Assembly: GCA_025449905.1 (NCBI GenBank)
Contig: JANWIN010000004.1
Location: forward strand, 88,656-126,574
DNA from: Candidatus Saccharimonadales bacterium
Lineage (GTDB): Bacteria > Patescibacteriota > Saccharimonadia > Saccharimonadales > JANWIN01
Direction: 5' to 3'
Length of the DNA stretch: 37,919 bases
Below the pieces are notes generated by a model, which worked only from the letters and a program-made list of their open reading frames with translations, did not search any database and was not told the DNA's origin. Below, piece after piece: positions 1-9,676 of the stretch (position 1 is the stretch's first letter; each line of letters begins with the position of its first letter). Both the position numbers and the translations under genes were made by a program.

Positions 1-1
1 T

Positions 2-865
2 TCGCTCAGTGATGATCCTAAAAAACTGGGCACCAGAACTGAAACCAAGAATCTAAACTCCTTTAAGAGCGTGTTTGGTGCAGTCGAGCATGAAATTGCC
101 CGCCAAACCGAACTACTTCAAAAAGGCCAGAAAATCGTCCAGGAAACCCGTGGTTGGGACGAAGCCAAGCAAAAAACCATAAGTCAGCGTGGCAAGGAAG
201 AGGCTCACGACTATCGTTACTTCCCAGAACCGGATATCCCGCCGATTGAATTGGACGATGACTTTATAAACAAAATTGATAAGTCTATGCCCGTTCTGCC
301 TGTTGAGTGGCGCCGGCGCTTAAAATCACTGGGCTTGGATAAAAGTTTTACTGAAACATTAATTGAAGCTGAAGCCGAAGATGAAAAAGTTAGTTATTTG
401 GGATTAATTGAACAGAATTTAGAAGAGAAAGAGTTAGCTAAGTTTTTAGCCAAAATGTTTGTAAACGTTGAAATTCCGCTAAGGAGAGCTGATGAGACTA
501 GCGGACTAACTAAAGACGTTAGCCGAGCCGATATTTACTCAGGGATTTACGAACTACTTAAAGATAATAAGCTTAGCTCCACAGCCACTAAATCACTATT
601 AACAGAACTACTGAAAACTGGCGCGCAGCCCGAAAACCTAGAAAAGTATGCTGATGAGCAGGGCTACATCCAGGTCTCCAACGAAAAAGAAATAGAAAAG
701 ATTGTCGCAGAAGTAGTTAAAGAAAACACTGCTGCTGCCGAAGACGTACGTAGCGGTGAAGCTAAGGCCATCGGCTTCTTAGTTGGCCAAGTGATGAAAA
801 AATCACTCGGCAAGGCAAATCCCGAAATTGCCAAAAAACTTATTAAGCAACAACTTGGAGTATAA
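2..865 (+). CDS. gatB: Aspartyl/glutamyl-tRNA amidotransferase subunit B, C-terminal part (5' truncated by window edge)
   Basis: Frame is open from position 2 and reads ...LGTRTETKNLNSFKSVFGAVEHEIARQ...RDYRYFPEPDIPP-like, characteristic of GatB; the GTG at 71 is internal. Confidence 0.93.
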   Translation, partial: SLSDDPKKLGTRTETKNLNSFKSVFGAVEHEIARQTELLQKGQKIVQETRGWDEAKQKTISQRGKEEAHDYRYFPEPDIPPIELDDDFINKIDKSMPVLPVEWRRRLKSLGLDKSFTETLIEAEAEDEKVSYLGLIEQNLEEKELAKFLAKMFVNVEIPLRRADETSGLTKDVSRADIYSGIYELLKDNKLSSTATKSLLTELLKTGAQPENLEKYADEQGYIQVSNEKEIEKIVAEVVKENTAAAEDVRSGEAKAIGFLVGQVMKKSLGKANPEIAKKLIKQQLGV

Positions 866-873
866 TAAGCTAC

Positions 874-1128
874 ATGGATGATGCCGCCGAAGTCCTACTA
901 ATAATTGTTTCAGCTACTCTGTCTATATTTCTGATTGTAGCTATCATCGCCATAGTCAAAAGCATCAAGATACTAAATCATATCAAGAGTATCACCGAAA
1001 AAGCCGAACGGATTGCTGATAATGCCGAATCAGCCAGCGAATTTTTTAAAAATACGGCTGGGCCGGCAGCTATTGCAAAATTGATAGCTAATATCACCAG
1101 CGCGTTTAAAAAAGGGAAGGAGAAATAA
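874..1128 (+). CDS. Small membrane protein, one N-terminal TM helix plus amphipathic helix
   Basis: ORF directly after gatB; hydrophobic LLIIVSATLSIFLIVAIIAIV. Confidence 0.7.
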   Translation: MDDAAEVLLIIVSATLSIFLIVAIIAIVKSIKILNHIKSITEKAERIADNAESASEFFKNTAGPAAIAKLIANITSAFKKGKEK

Positions 1129-1132
1129 TTTC

Positions 1133-1555
1133 ATGAAAGGCAGCACTAAAAAATTTGCCATAGGGGCAGTAGTGGCGGGAATTGCAGGATATGTAACCGG
1201 GTTATTAACAGCACCCAAAAGTGGTAAGGAAACCAGAAAAGATATACACGACACTGCCGTTAAGGCAACCGCCGAAGCTAAGAAGCGGCTCAAACAAGCT
1301 AACGACGAGCTTCATAAAATGATTGAAAAAGCCAAGCGTGAAACCGCACATTTGCGCGGCACAGTCAAAGAACAGGCCGACAAATCACTGGCGGCTATCA
1401 TTGCGACTAAAAACAAGATACAAAATGTAATAAAAGAAGGCAGCAGCAGTGATAAGGAGCTAAAAAAAGCCCTCAAAGAAGCCAATGATGCTATGAATCA
1501 CTTAAAAAAATACATAAACCAATATGGAAAAGCCGCTAAAAACGCCAAAAACTAA
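1133..1555 (+). CDS. YtxH-like gas-vesicle/stress type small membrane protein
   Basis: MKGSTKKFAIGAVVAGIAGYVTGLLTAPKSGKETRKDI matches the YtxH pattern (Gly-rich TM then APKSGKETR). Confidence 0.75.
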   Translation: MKGSTKKFAIGAVVAGIAGYVTGLLTAPKSGKETRKDIHDTAVKATAEAKKRLKQANDELHKMIEKAKRETAHLRGTVKEQADKSLAAIIATKNKIQNVIKEGSSSDKELKKALKEANDAMNHLKKYINQYGKAAKNAKN

Positions 1556-1784
1556 ACAGGACTACGAAAAGCTCGGTAAGGCTGTTGATGCTATGCTCAA
1601 CAGCGATTATTTAAAACGCCGCGAAGCTTTTAAGAACCGTTTTTTAATGGGTATTGTCGGTGGTATCGGCGGAGTTATTGGCGCCACGATTGCCTTAGCC
1701 TTATTACTATGGCTCTTGTCCCTGTTTGACACTTTGCCATTCGTTGAGAATATACGCCAGGCCATAGAACACACTAAGACCTAA
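1524..1784 (+). CDS. Small membrane protein, DUF5665-like
   Basis: ORF overlapping the YtxH-like gene by 32 nt; single TM near C-terminus. Confidence 0.6.
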   Translation: MEKPLKTPKTKQDYEKLGKAVDAMLNSDYLKRREAFKNRFLMGIVGGIGGVIGATIALALLLWLLSLFDTLPFVENIRQAIEHTKT

Positions 1785-1823
1785 ATAGTCTTTTACCTCA
1801 GCTTCGGCTAAAATTATTATTAC

Positions 1824-4800
1824 ATGAGTCCCACTTCTAGGGTGCAAAATTTGCAGCCAAAAGATTTTGTGCACCTGCACAACCATACCCAATATAGTTT
1901 GCTAGATGGTCTGACAAAAGTTCCGCAACTTATTGAAGCGGTCAAAGATTTGGGTATGAAGGCCATCGCTATAACTGACCATGGCACCATGAGTGGCGTT
2001 ATTGAATTTTATAAAGCTGCTAAGCCCCAGGGCATTAATCCGATAATTGGCATCGAAACTTATGTGTCAAGGCGTCGCTACACCGATAAGGACCCAGAGA
2101 AGGACAAGAATCCTTTTCACTTGACACTTCTGGCCATGAACAACACCGGTTATAAGAACCTAATGAAGCTAAGCAGCATCGCAAATTTGGATGGTTTTTA
2201 CTATCGGCCCAGAATTGATCACGACTTGCTGGAAAAATATAACGAAGGATTGATTGTTTTATCTGGCTGTATAGGTGGTGAGATTGGCGATGCCCTGCGC
2301 CAGGGTTTACACAAACAAGCTGCCGCCATTGCCAAGTGGTATAAAGGGGTGTTTGGTGATCGTTATTATCTGGAAATTCAAGATCACGGCCATAAAGCTC
2401 ACCCCACCAGCTGGCCGGAGCAAGTAGAAGTTACTCGGCAAACTTTAAAGATTGCGAAAGATTTGAATATCCCTTGTGTATTGACGTGCGACGCTCATTA
2501 CCTAAAACACGGCGATCAAGACGCACATGAAATATTGCTATGCGTCCAAACCGGCTCATTTCTGTCTGACCAAAATCGGATGAGTTTAAAAAATCTAGAA
2601 TTACACGTGACAGACCCAAAGGAACTGATAAAGCGTTGGGGCAAATCCCACCCCGATTTAATTACCAACACCAAGAAAATTGCTGACCGTTGTGATGTTG
2701 ATATTGCGCTCGGTAAAATTTTAATTCCTAAATTTCCTTTGCCCGGGAACGAGACCGAAAAATCATATTTGGAAAAGTTGGTTTACCAAGGTTTGGCCTG
2801 GCGCTATGGCGGCCAAAACAGGGATAAAGCCTCAAAATTATCCCTGGCAGCAGCAAAAAAGACTCTCAAAAAAGAGATATTAAATCGGGCAGCCTACGAA
2901 CTTGGAGTGATTGAGCAGATGAAGTTCAGCGGCTACTTCTTAATAATTGCTGACTTTGTAAACTGGGCTAAGGACCAAGGCATTGTTTTCGGGCCAGGCC
3001 GCGGTTCGGCCGCCGGCTCCATAATCTCTTATGCGCTTCGCATTACTGAGCTTGACCCACTGGAGTATGATTTACTGTTTGAGCGCTTTTTAAACCCAGA
3101 CCGCATAAGCATGCCAGACATTGACATCGACATCCAAGACTCTAGGCGCGACGAAGTAATCCAATATTGTATCGATAAATACGGAACTGACCGAGTGGCC
3201 AATATTGTGACTTTTGGACGAATGGCGGCGCGTAATGCCGTGCGCGATGTCGCCCGCGTTCTACAAGTACCTTACGGCGACGCCGATCGGATTGCCAAAA
3301 TGATTCCGCCGCCGATTCAAGGGCGTCATATTCCTCTGAAAGACTCACTAGAAAAGGACCAAGGCTTAAAAAATGAGTATAAAACTAATGAACAGTCATC
3401 ACGGGTTTTTGACTTGGCCATTCAGCTTGAAGGCACTATTCGCTCACATGGTGTCCATGCCGCAGGAGTGGTGATTGCACCAGACAATATTGTCAATTAT
3501 GTACCACTGGAGATGGCTCAAAAAGGCGTAGTGGCGACTCAATACGCCATGGGGCCAATTGAAGATTTAGGACTTCTAAAAATCGACTTTTTGGGGCTAT
3601 CTAACCTAACAATTATTAAAAATACGCTTAGAATTGTCCGCAAAGTTTACGGCAAATCTATTGATATTGCCAAGATTCCGATGGATGATAGTGAGACCTT
3701 TGAGCTTTTAGCTCGAGGCGACACCACCGGGGTCTTCCAGCTGGAATCCTCCGGCATGAAGCGTTATTTAAAAGAGCTCAAGCCGACCGCCTTTGATGAC
3801 ATTATTGCCATGGTGGCTCTCTACCGGCCCGGCCCGATGCAATGGATAGAGGACTTTATTGCCCGCAAATATGGTAAGCGCAAAATTGAATATATCCATG
3901 CTTCAATGGAACCATCACTGACTACCACTTATGGGGTGATTGTCTATCAGGAGCAGGTTATGCAGATTTCAAAGGATATGTGCGGCTTTAGCGGCGGCCA
4001 GGCTGACACACTTAGAAAGGCCATTGGTAAGAAAAAGCCTGAAGAACTAGCCAAGCTAAAGACTGACTTTATTGAAGGCGCTATTAAAACTGTTGATGCT
4101 CAGCGGCCGGCCATGGAAAAGTTTTGGTCGCAGCTAGAAGCCTTTGCAGCTTACTGTTTTCCCAAGTCACACGCGGCTTGTTACGGCCTGATTGCCTACC
4201 AAACAGCCTATTTAAAGGCTCATTACCCTGAAGCCTTTATGGCCGCCTTAATGACCAGCGACTTTGATAATACCGATCGTCTGTCGATTGAAATTAATGA
4301 ATGCAAACATATGGGTATTGAAGTCCTGCCGCCGGATGTTAACGAGTCATTTGTGGAATTCGCTGTGGTACCAAAGAAAAAACAAATCCGCTACGCGCTG
4401 CCAGCTGTTAAAAATGTCGGCACGGCTGCGGTCGAGGAAATAATCCGAGTCCGCGAAGAGCTTGGCAGATTTGATCGCCTGGAGGACTTCTTTAGCACAG
4501 TCAGTCCGAGAGTTGTAAACCGTAAAAGTATCGAGAGCTTAATTAAAGCTGGCGCTTTTGATAGTTTTGAAGAGCGTAGCAAGCTGCTGGCCAACATTGA
4601 CGTTTTGCTAGCTTATTCCAGCAACTCGCAAAAGAGGCGGCTCAGCGGCCAAACTGACTTATTCGGTGATGAAGTTAGCAGTTTGTCATCATCAAAAATC
4701 ACTTTAGAGGAAGCCGACGGAGAAATTGGGCTTAATGAACATATGCAATGGGAGCGAGAGCTACTGGGCTTATACCTGTCACAACATCCCTTAGAGAATC

Positions 4801-5396
4801 ACAAAGATAGGCTTGCCAAAATCGCTACGCCAATCAAAAGCCTGGAAACTGAGCATCATGGCCGGGGTGTGACGGTTGGTGGGCTAATTACTGACGTTCG
4901 GCCAATTGTCACCAAAAACGGCCAAAAAATGGCTTTTGTACGTATCGCTGATGAACAGGGCGAAATAGAAATTATTCTGTTCCCGAAGCTTTATCAAAAA
5001 AATGAAGAGCTGTGGCAAAACGATCGGGTTTTACTCGTAAAAGGCAAAGTCACATCTCGCGATAGAGCAGGCAATTCAACCGGTGAAATTAAAATCCTAG
5101 CTGACAGCGGCCATGACTTGGCCACTTATGACGATTCCGCCCAGCCATCGCCGCCGCCTCTACGTCCGGAAAATGAGCGAGTCTATATCCGCTTAGCCAA
5201 CAGCGAAGACCAAGACAAGCTGTTGTCGCTCAAACAAACTATTGACCAATATCAAGGTGATACCGAGGTGGTGCTGGTAATTGGCGAAAATGGTAGTGCC
5301 CAGATTATAAAACTGCCTATAAAAATGGAGCGTGACGAACAAGCTTTATCTGATTTGGCTAATCTAGTTGGCAAGGAAAATGTAAAAGTTAAGTAA
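1824..5396 (+). CDS. dnaE: DNA polymerase III subunit alpha, with PHP domain and C-terminal OB fold
   Basis: PHP motifs HLHNHTQYSLLDG and ITDHGTM; polymerase motif MPDIDIDIQDSRRDEVIQY; GPGRGSAAGS. Confidence 0.97.
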   Translation: MSPTSRVQNLQPKDFVHLHNHTQYSLLDGLTKVPQLIEAVKDLGMKAIAITDHGTMSGVIEFYKAAKPQGINPIIGIETYVSRRRYTDKDPEKDKNPFHLTLLAMNNTGYKNLMKLSSIANLDGFYYRPRIDHDLLEKYNEGLIVLSGCIGGEIGDALRQGLHKQAAAIAKWYKGVFGDRYYLEIQDHGHKAHPTSWPEQVEVTRQTLKIAKDLNIPCVLTCDAHYLKHGDQDAHEILLCVQTGSFLSDQNRMSLKNLELHVTDPKELIKRWGKSHPDLITNTKKIADRCDVDIALGKILIPKFPLPGNETEKSYLEKLVYQGLAWRYGGQNRDKASKLSLAAAKKTLKKEILNRAAYELGVIEQMKFSGYFLIIADFVNWAKDQGIVFGPGRGSAAGSIISYALRITELDPLEYDLLFERFLNPDRISMPDIDIDIQDSRRDEVIQYCIDKYGTDRVANIVTFGRMAARNAVRDVARVLQVPYGDADRIAKMIPPPIQGRHIPLKDSLEKDQGLKNEYKTNEQSSRVFDLAIQLEGTIRSHGVHAAGVVIAPDNIVNYVPLEMAQKGVVATQYAMGPIEDLGLLKIDFLGLSNLTIIKNTLRIVRKVYGKSIDIAKIPMDDSETFELLARGDTTGVFQLESSGMKRYLKELKPTAFDDIIAMVALYRPGPMQWIEDFIARKYGKRKIEYIHASMEPSLTTTYGVIVYQEQVMQISKDMCGFSGGQADTLRKAIGKKKPEELAKLKTDFIEGAIKTVDAQRPAMEKFWSQLEAFAAYCFPKSHAACYGLIAYQTAYLKAHYPEAFMAALMTSDFDNTDRLSIEINECKHMGIEVLPPDVNESFVEFAVVPKKKQIRYALPAVKNVGTAAVEEIIRVREELGRFDRLEDFFSTVSPRVVNRKSIESLIKAGAFDSFEERSKLLANIDVLLAYSSNSQKRRLSGQTDLFGDEVSSLSSSKITLEEADGEIGLNEHMQWERELLGLYLSQHPLENHKDRLAKIATPIKSLETEHHGRGVTVGGLITDVRPIVTKNGQKMAFVRIADEQGEIEIILFPKLYQKNEELWQNDRVLLVKGKVTSRDRAGNSTGEIKILADSGHDLATYDDSAQPSPPPLRPENERVYIRLANSEDQDKLLSLKQTIDQYQGDTEVVLVIGENGSAQIIKLPIKMERDEQALSDLANLVGKENVKVK

Positions 5397-6288
5397 TAAA
5401 GCCACTGGCGCGGGTTAGCACAACGCCAATAATAATTACAGCCGCAAAAATAATATCGAGCTTAGGATTACGAACTATAAACTTCTCTCCGCGCTTAACA
5501 GTCCTTCTAATAGCTACACCATGTTTGATAAATAAAATTGCCAGACAAATGCCTACCGTTGCCCCAATGAACGACGCCGCCCAAGGCGCGTTGCCGCGGG
5601 CAAACAAAGCAATCTTTGGCACGCTTACGCTTGCCGGCTCTTTTAGCAGAGAATTAGTTGAATTAATAGCAGAGTTATTAGTGGTTGCAGCGGCAACGGC
5701 ATTCTTACCGGGCTGACCGTACATGGCTACGACAACCGTCTCCGGACCGTTATGTACGTAGTCATTGGAGTGGGCGACGCCAAAACCAACCTCGCTATAA
5801 GCTGAATCTAATATGTTTGCTCGGTGCGAGGGGCTATTCATCCAGCCGTAAACGGCATCAGCTGCGCTATTAAAGCCATAAGCCAAGTTCTCGCCAGCCT
5901 TTTGAAATTTATACCCGGCCTTGGTAATAAATACCCATGGGCTTTTACCGTCCGGCGTTATATGTGCCCAGTAATTACGCTTGACCATATCCTTGGCTTT
6001 GTCCTGAGCAGCTTCGGTTAAGCGAAAATTAATGCCCAGAGCCGCTTCATTATGGTTTTTGCGCTCGGTGTTAGTTTGAGTCAGCAGAGTGTCTTGATTG
6101 ATAACCGTTGAATATGATAGTACGCTCGTGGTTTGGTTGTGTTTATAAAAGACAAAAAAGCCGATAACTGCTAAAAATACTAGCAAAAAAGGCAGATATG
6201 GATGATAAACATTCAAAAAAGGCTTATTGCGAGTTTGGTGATGACCATGCCGTTTTGTGTTGTGTTTGTAATGCCTTTGATCGGCCAT
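5389..6288 (-). CDS. Membrane-anchored CAP/SCP-domain protein
   Basis: CAP-domain pattern NTERKNHNEAALGINFRLTEAAQDKAKDM...WAHITPDGKSPW...GENLAYGF...WMNSPSHRANILDSAYSEVGFG with flanking TM helices. Confidence 0.88.
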   Translation of the reverse strand: MADQRHYKHNTKRHGHHQTRNKPFLNVYHPYLPFLLVFLAVIGFFVFYKHNQTTSVLSYSTVINQDTLLTQTNTERKNHNEAALGINFRLTEAAQDKAKDMVKRNYWAHITPDGKSPWVFITKAGYKFQKAGENLAYGFNSAADAVYGWMNSPSHRANILDSAYSEVGFGVAHSNDYVHNGPETVVVAMYGQPGKNAVAAATTNNSAINSTNSLLKEPASVSVPKIALFARGNAPWAASFIGATVGICLAILFIKHGVAIRRTVKRGEKFIVRNPKLDIIFAAVIIIGVVLTRASGFIT

Positions 6289-6295
6289 AGGTATC

Positions 6296-6790
6296 TTAAT
6301 TATACCTCAAAACATATAACGCGATAGCCGCGGCAATTGTCACATTTAGCGACTCTTTTTTACCAAGCATCGGGATTTGCAATGCGCCGTCGCAAAGACT
6401 TATGACTTCGGCTTCTAGCCCTTCTACCTCTCGACCGACAATTATGGCAATTTTCTGCGGTGATTGAAATTTATTAAGAGCTGTAGCCGTTTTGGTTTGT
6501 TCCAAAGCAAAAACTCTATAACCTTGGGTTTTAATTAACTCAATTATTGATTCAATTTTCGGGCTTTGACTCCAATTAACAGACTTTTCTGCTCCCAGAG
6601 CAGTTTTAGCAATTTGTCGATCTATTTTCCTGGCTAAGTGTGGCAGACGGCTATCACCCTCTTTAAGTGGATAGGGCGTATAACCGGTCAAATAGAGCTC
6701 ATCAATACCCAGCCCGTCAGCCGTTCTAAGCAGCGAGCCAACATTGTGGGTGCTCCGCAGGTTATGGGCAATGATGGCAATCTTTTTCAT
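6296..6790 (-). CDS. TrmH/SpoU-family RNA 2'-O-methyltransferase
   Basis: NLRSTHNVGSLLRTADGLGIDELYLTGYTP...IIVGREVEGL...LGKKESLNVTIAAAIALY; ATG at 6790 (MKKIAIIAHN) is a more plausible start than 6886. Confidence 0.9.
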   Translation of the reverse strand: MKKIAIIAHNLRSTHNVGSLLRTADGLGIDELYLTGYTPYPLKEGDSRLPHLARKIDRQIAKTALGAEKSVNWSQSPKIESIIELIKTQGYRVFALEQTKTATALNKFQSPQKIAIIVGREVEGLEAEVISLCDGALQIPMLGKKESLNVTIAAAIALYVLRYN

Positions 6791-6853
6791 AAAATTAACT
6801 ATACGGTATTTGTAGGTCGCAACAGAGTGCTTATGGTTTATACTTATTGATAT

Positions 6854-8458
6854 ATGTCTCAGGACGCCAGACTTGACGAAGAACAATCTACGAGTCGTCG
6901 TGCCCGTATTTTGGGTATGAATTATTTTGATACCTCGGTGGCTGGCGAAAAACCATTATTTAAGGATGTTATGCCAAATTCGGAACTCTACAAACTTCGG
7001 CTTATCCCGCTGCGCGCCGATGCCCACCATGTAAACTTTGGCGTAACTACCACCACTTCGCAGCAGACTATGTCCGGCTTGCGGCAACGTTATCAAGACC
7101 AGCAAATTACTTTTTCATTAATTTCCGACACGGGCTTCAAAGAGTATATGAAGCTTTATGACCCGCCAAAACAGGTGGTTTATCAGGATATAGAGCTAAC
7201 CACGGCCGGCACTGATGAGTTGATTAAGCAAGTCTCAGCTACGCTTGAACAAGTTCGAGCCGATGATATGTTGGGCTACTTAGTTCAGCAGGCTCATAAA
7301 CTTGTAGCTTCCGACATTCACTTGGAGAACCAAACCCATCAAGCACGGATACGCTTTCGTATTGACGGCGTTCTGCATCCAGTAGCTGTAATTAGCCCGG
7401 AAAAATGCCGAATATTAATTTCGGCCATTGCCAGCGCCGCCAATGTCTCAACCGCCGCCAATGAAGCCCAGCAGGGCCACATTGCCCAACATGTAAAAAT
7501 GGCCGATGGCGCCGAAGTTGATATCAACCTGCGCGTCGAAACGGTGCCGGCTATTAACGGCATGGACATTGTTATGCGACTATTTAACCTGCGCCAGGAT
7601 ATGTATAACCTCGATAAACTGGGATTGTCACAAAAAGAACGGGCGGTGCTGGACGAAATTATCAAAAAACCAACCGGGCTGGTTTTGGCAGTCGGTCCGA
7701 CCGGCTCCGGTAAAACTACCACACTATATTCAATTTTAAATTCGCTTAATAGCCCGGAACGCAAAATTATCACTATTGAAGACCCGGTGGAGTATCAATT
7801 TGAAGGCATTACTCAGATATCTATTACTACTAAGGGTGGCGAAGAATCCCACTTTGCCGACAAGTTGCGAGCAGTGCTGCGATTAGACCCAGACATTGTC
7901 ATGATTGGCGAGATCCGCGACATGGATACTGCCAAAACAGCCTTGCAGGCGGCGCTAACAGGCCATTTGGTGCTGTCGACCTTCCATGCTGGCTCGGCTT
8001 CGGCGGCTTTAACGCGTATGATGGACGTAATTGGCGAGAATCCGTTGTTCGTTTCGGCCATCCGGCTGGTTATGGCTCAGAGGTTGGTTCGCAAGTTAGA
8101 CGATAATTCCAAGCAGGCTTATGAACCGGACCAAGTTGCCCTGGATCATATCCAAAAAGTAATAGCTACTTTACCCGAAGGTATTGAGAGGCCGAGTTTA
8201 GAAGGCCTAAAACTTTATAAACCAGGTAAGACTGCTGACAACCCTTATGGCTACCGCGGCCAAGTGGCTTTACGCGAGCAATTCACCATGAACCCTGAAA
8301 TTACTAAGCTATTACAGGGTCAAGGTAGTAAACTATCAACCGAGCAACTAGAAGAAGCCGCCATCAAAGCCGGCATGACGACAATGTTACAAGACGGCAT
8401 ACTAAAGACGATCGCCGGCCAAACGACCTTGGAAGAGGTCTACCGCGTAATCGGTTAG
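6854..8458 (+). CDS. pilB: GspE/PilB-type type IV pilus assembly ATPase
   Basis: Walker A GPTGSGKTTTLYS, Asp box IEDPVEYQFEGITQ, Walker B IVMIGEIRD, STFHAGSA. Confidence 0.92.
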   Translation: MSQDARLDEEQSTSRRARILGMNYFDTSVAGEKPLFKDVMPNSELYKLRLIPLRADAHHVNFGVTTTTSQQTMSGLRQRYQDQQITFSLISDTGFKEYMKLYDPPKQVVYQDIELTTAGTDELIKQVSATLEQVRADDMLGYLVQQAHKLVASDIHLENQTHQARIRFRIDGVLHPVAVISPEKCRILISAIASAANVSTAANEAQQGHIAQHVKMADGAEVDINLRVETVPAINGMDIVMRLFNLRQDMYNLDKLGLSQKERAVLDEIIKKPTGLVLAVGPTGSGKTTTLYSILNSLNSPERKIITIEDPVEYQFEGITQISITTKGGEESHFADKLRAVLRLDPDIVMIGEIRDMDTAKTALQAALTGHLVLSTFHAGSASAALTRMMDVIGENPLFVSAIRLVMAQRLVRKLDDNSKQAYEPDQVALDHIQKVIATLPEGIERPSLEGLKLYKPGKTADNPYGYRGQVALREQFTMNPEITKLLQGQGSKLSTEQLEEAAIKAGMTTMLQDGILKTIAGQTTLEEVYRVIG

Positions 8459-9675
8459 TTCTCAATTTCAATCAAATCCCCAGTTGGCGAATGAGGAGAC
8501 TTTAATCTTATTTTGTTTTTGCCGTACCAAGCCCACCACAGCAGGGCCAGCCCACCAAATATGCCGCCAAACTTGAAGGCGCCAAAGACATCATTATTTT
8601 TTATAATTATGCCTGTAATCAAGCCGAAAGGTACTATTAACATTGTGCTTAAGAAGGTGAAAACCGAAGTCGCAGTGGCTCTAATATGCGAAGGCAAATG
8701 CTCTTGGATTTCGCTCTCGCAGTTATTTTGAACCAGCTGGTTGATGCCGTAAAAACTAATCAAACCAATCAAAATTACATATTTGTTATGGCCAAAACCA
8801 ACTAAGCCGAATAGAACAATTATTATGGCCACAAATGGCCGCGTATATTTTGTAAAACGATGCGAAACCAGCCGTCCGATAGCACCGCTGCTGGCCGCCA
8901 AAAAACCCAGTACTCCAAATAACGATAATGCCAGGCCTAGATCATGAAATATTAGCTGGCTGTAACTGTCGCTCATCCAGCGAAAAGCTGTGGTTACCAT
9001 AAATAAGACAGCGGCAGCAATGAGGACGGAGTTACGCTTGATAGTTACAAAGCTTTCACGAATAGCGGTTTTTAAAGCCGGCTTGTTAGCCCCGTAAACG
9101 TGCTGCTTGGGCTCCACTAATAGGCAGGCCAGTAGAAATGAAGTAGCGGCTGAAGCCATCGACAAGCGGAAGTTAAAGCGGAAACCAAAATGCTCAACTA
9201 AGAATCCAGAAAGAAGCAAAGCTGTGCCGGCACCTACGGCTAAAGCTGCCTGCAACCGCCCGTGAATTTTATTGTAGTCCTGGGAGCGATCAAGTTCTTT
9301 TAGGCTATCGTAGGTCAAGGCCTGAGTGGCACCGTTAATGGTGGCAAGGGCTATAGCAAATAGGATAGTGCCAATTAGATAAATTTGCGGTGAATGAGCC
9401 AAGCCGTAAACGGTTGAGGATAAAAACAAGCTGCCCAGTCCGGTTAAAAGCAAATGCTTGCGTCCCCAGCGGTCGGCCAAAGCACCAGTGGGTATATCCA
9501 GGCACAAAACAACGGCTACAAACACAACTGCGTTGAGGCTTATCGCAAAACCGTCACCGCCAATGCTAAGTAAAAATAGTTTCTCGATGCCGGTCCAGAA
9601 GATTAAGCCGCCCGATAATGCCACGGTGTAAAGAAGGGGAATATTAAATTTTAGTGAACGTTTTGGCAGGCTCAT
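8455..9675 (-). CDS. MFS transporter
   Basis: Multi-TM ORF with MFS signature GALADRWGRKHLLL; start at MSLPKRSLK (9675) avoids the overlap given by the 9696 start. Confidence 0.85.
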   Translation of the reverse strand: MSLPKRSLKFNIPLLYTVALSGGLIFWTGIEKLFLLSIGGDGFAISLNAVVFVAVVLCLDIPTGALADRWGRKHLLLTGLGSLFLSSTVYGLAHSPQIYLIGTILFAIALATINGATQALTYDSLKELDRSQDYNKIHGRLQAALAVGAGTALLLSGFLVEHFGFRFNFRLSMASAATSFLLACLLVEPKQHVYGANKPALKTAIRESFVTIKRNSVLIAAAVLFMVTTAFRWMSDSYSQLIFHDLGLALSLFGVLGFLAASSGAIGRLVSHRFTKYTRPFVAIIIVLFGLVGFGHNKYVILIGLISFYGINQLVQNNCESEIQEHLPSHIRATATSVFTFLSTMLIVPFGLITGIIIKNNDVFGAFKFGGIFGGLALLWWAWYGKNKIRLKSPHSPTGDLIEIEN

Positions 9676-9676
9676 T

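Noticed and set aside
7339-7773. Antisense 144-aa ORF inside pilB
   Set aside because: Opposite-strand frame of a well-conserved gene; low-complexity composition and no initiation signals.
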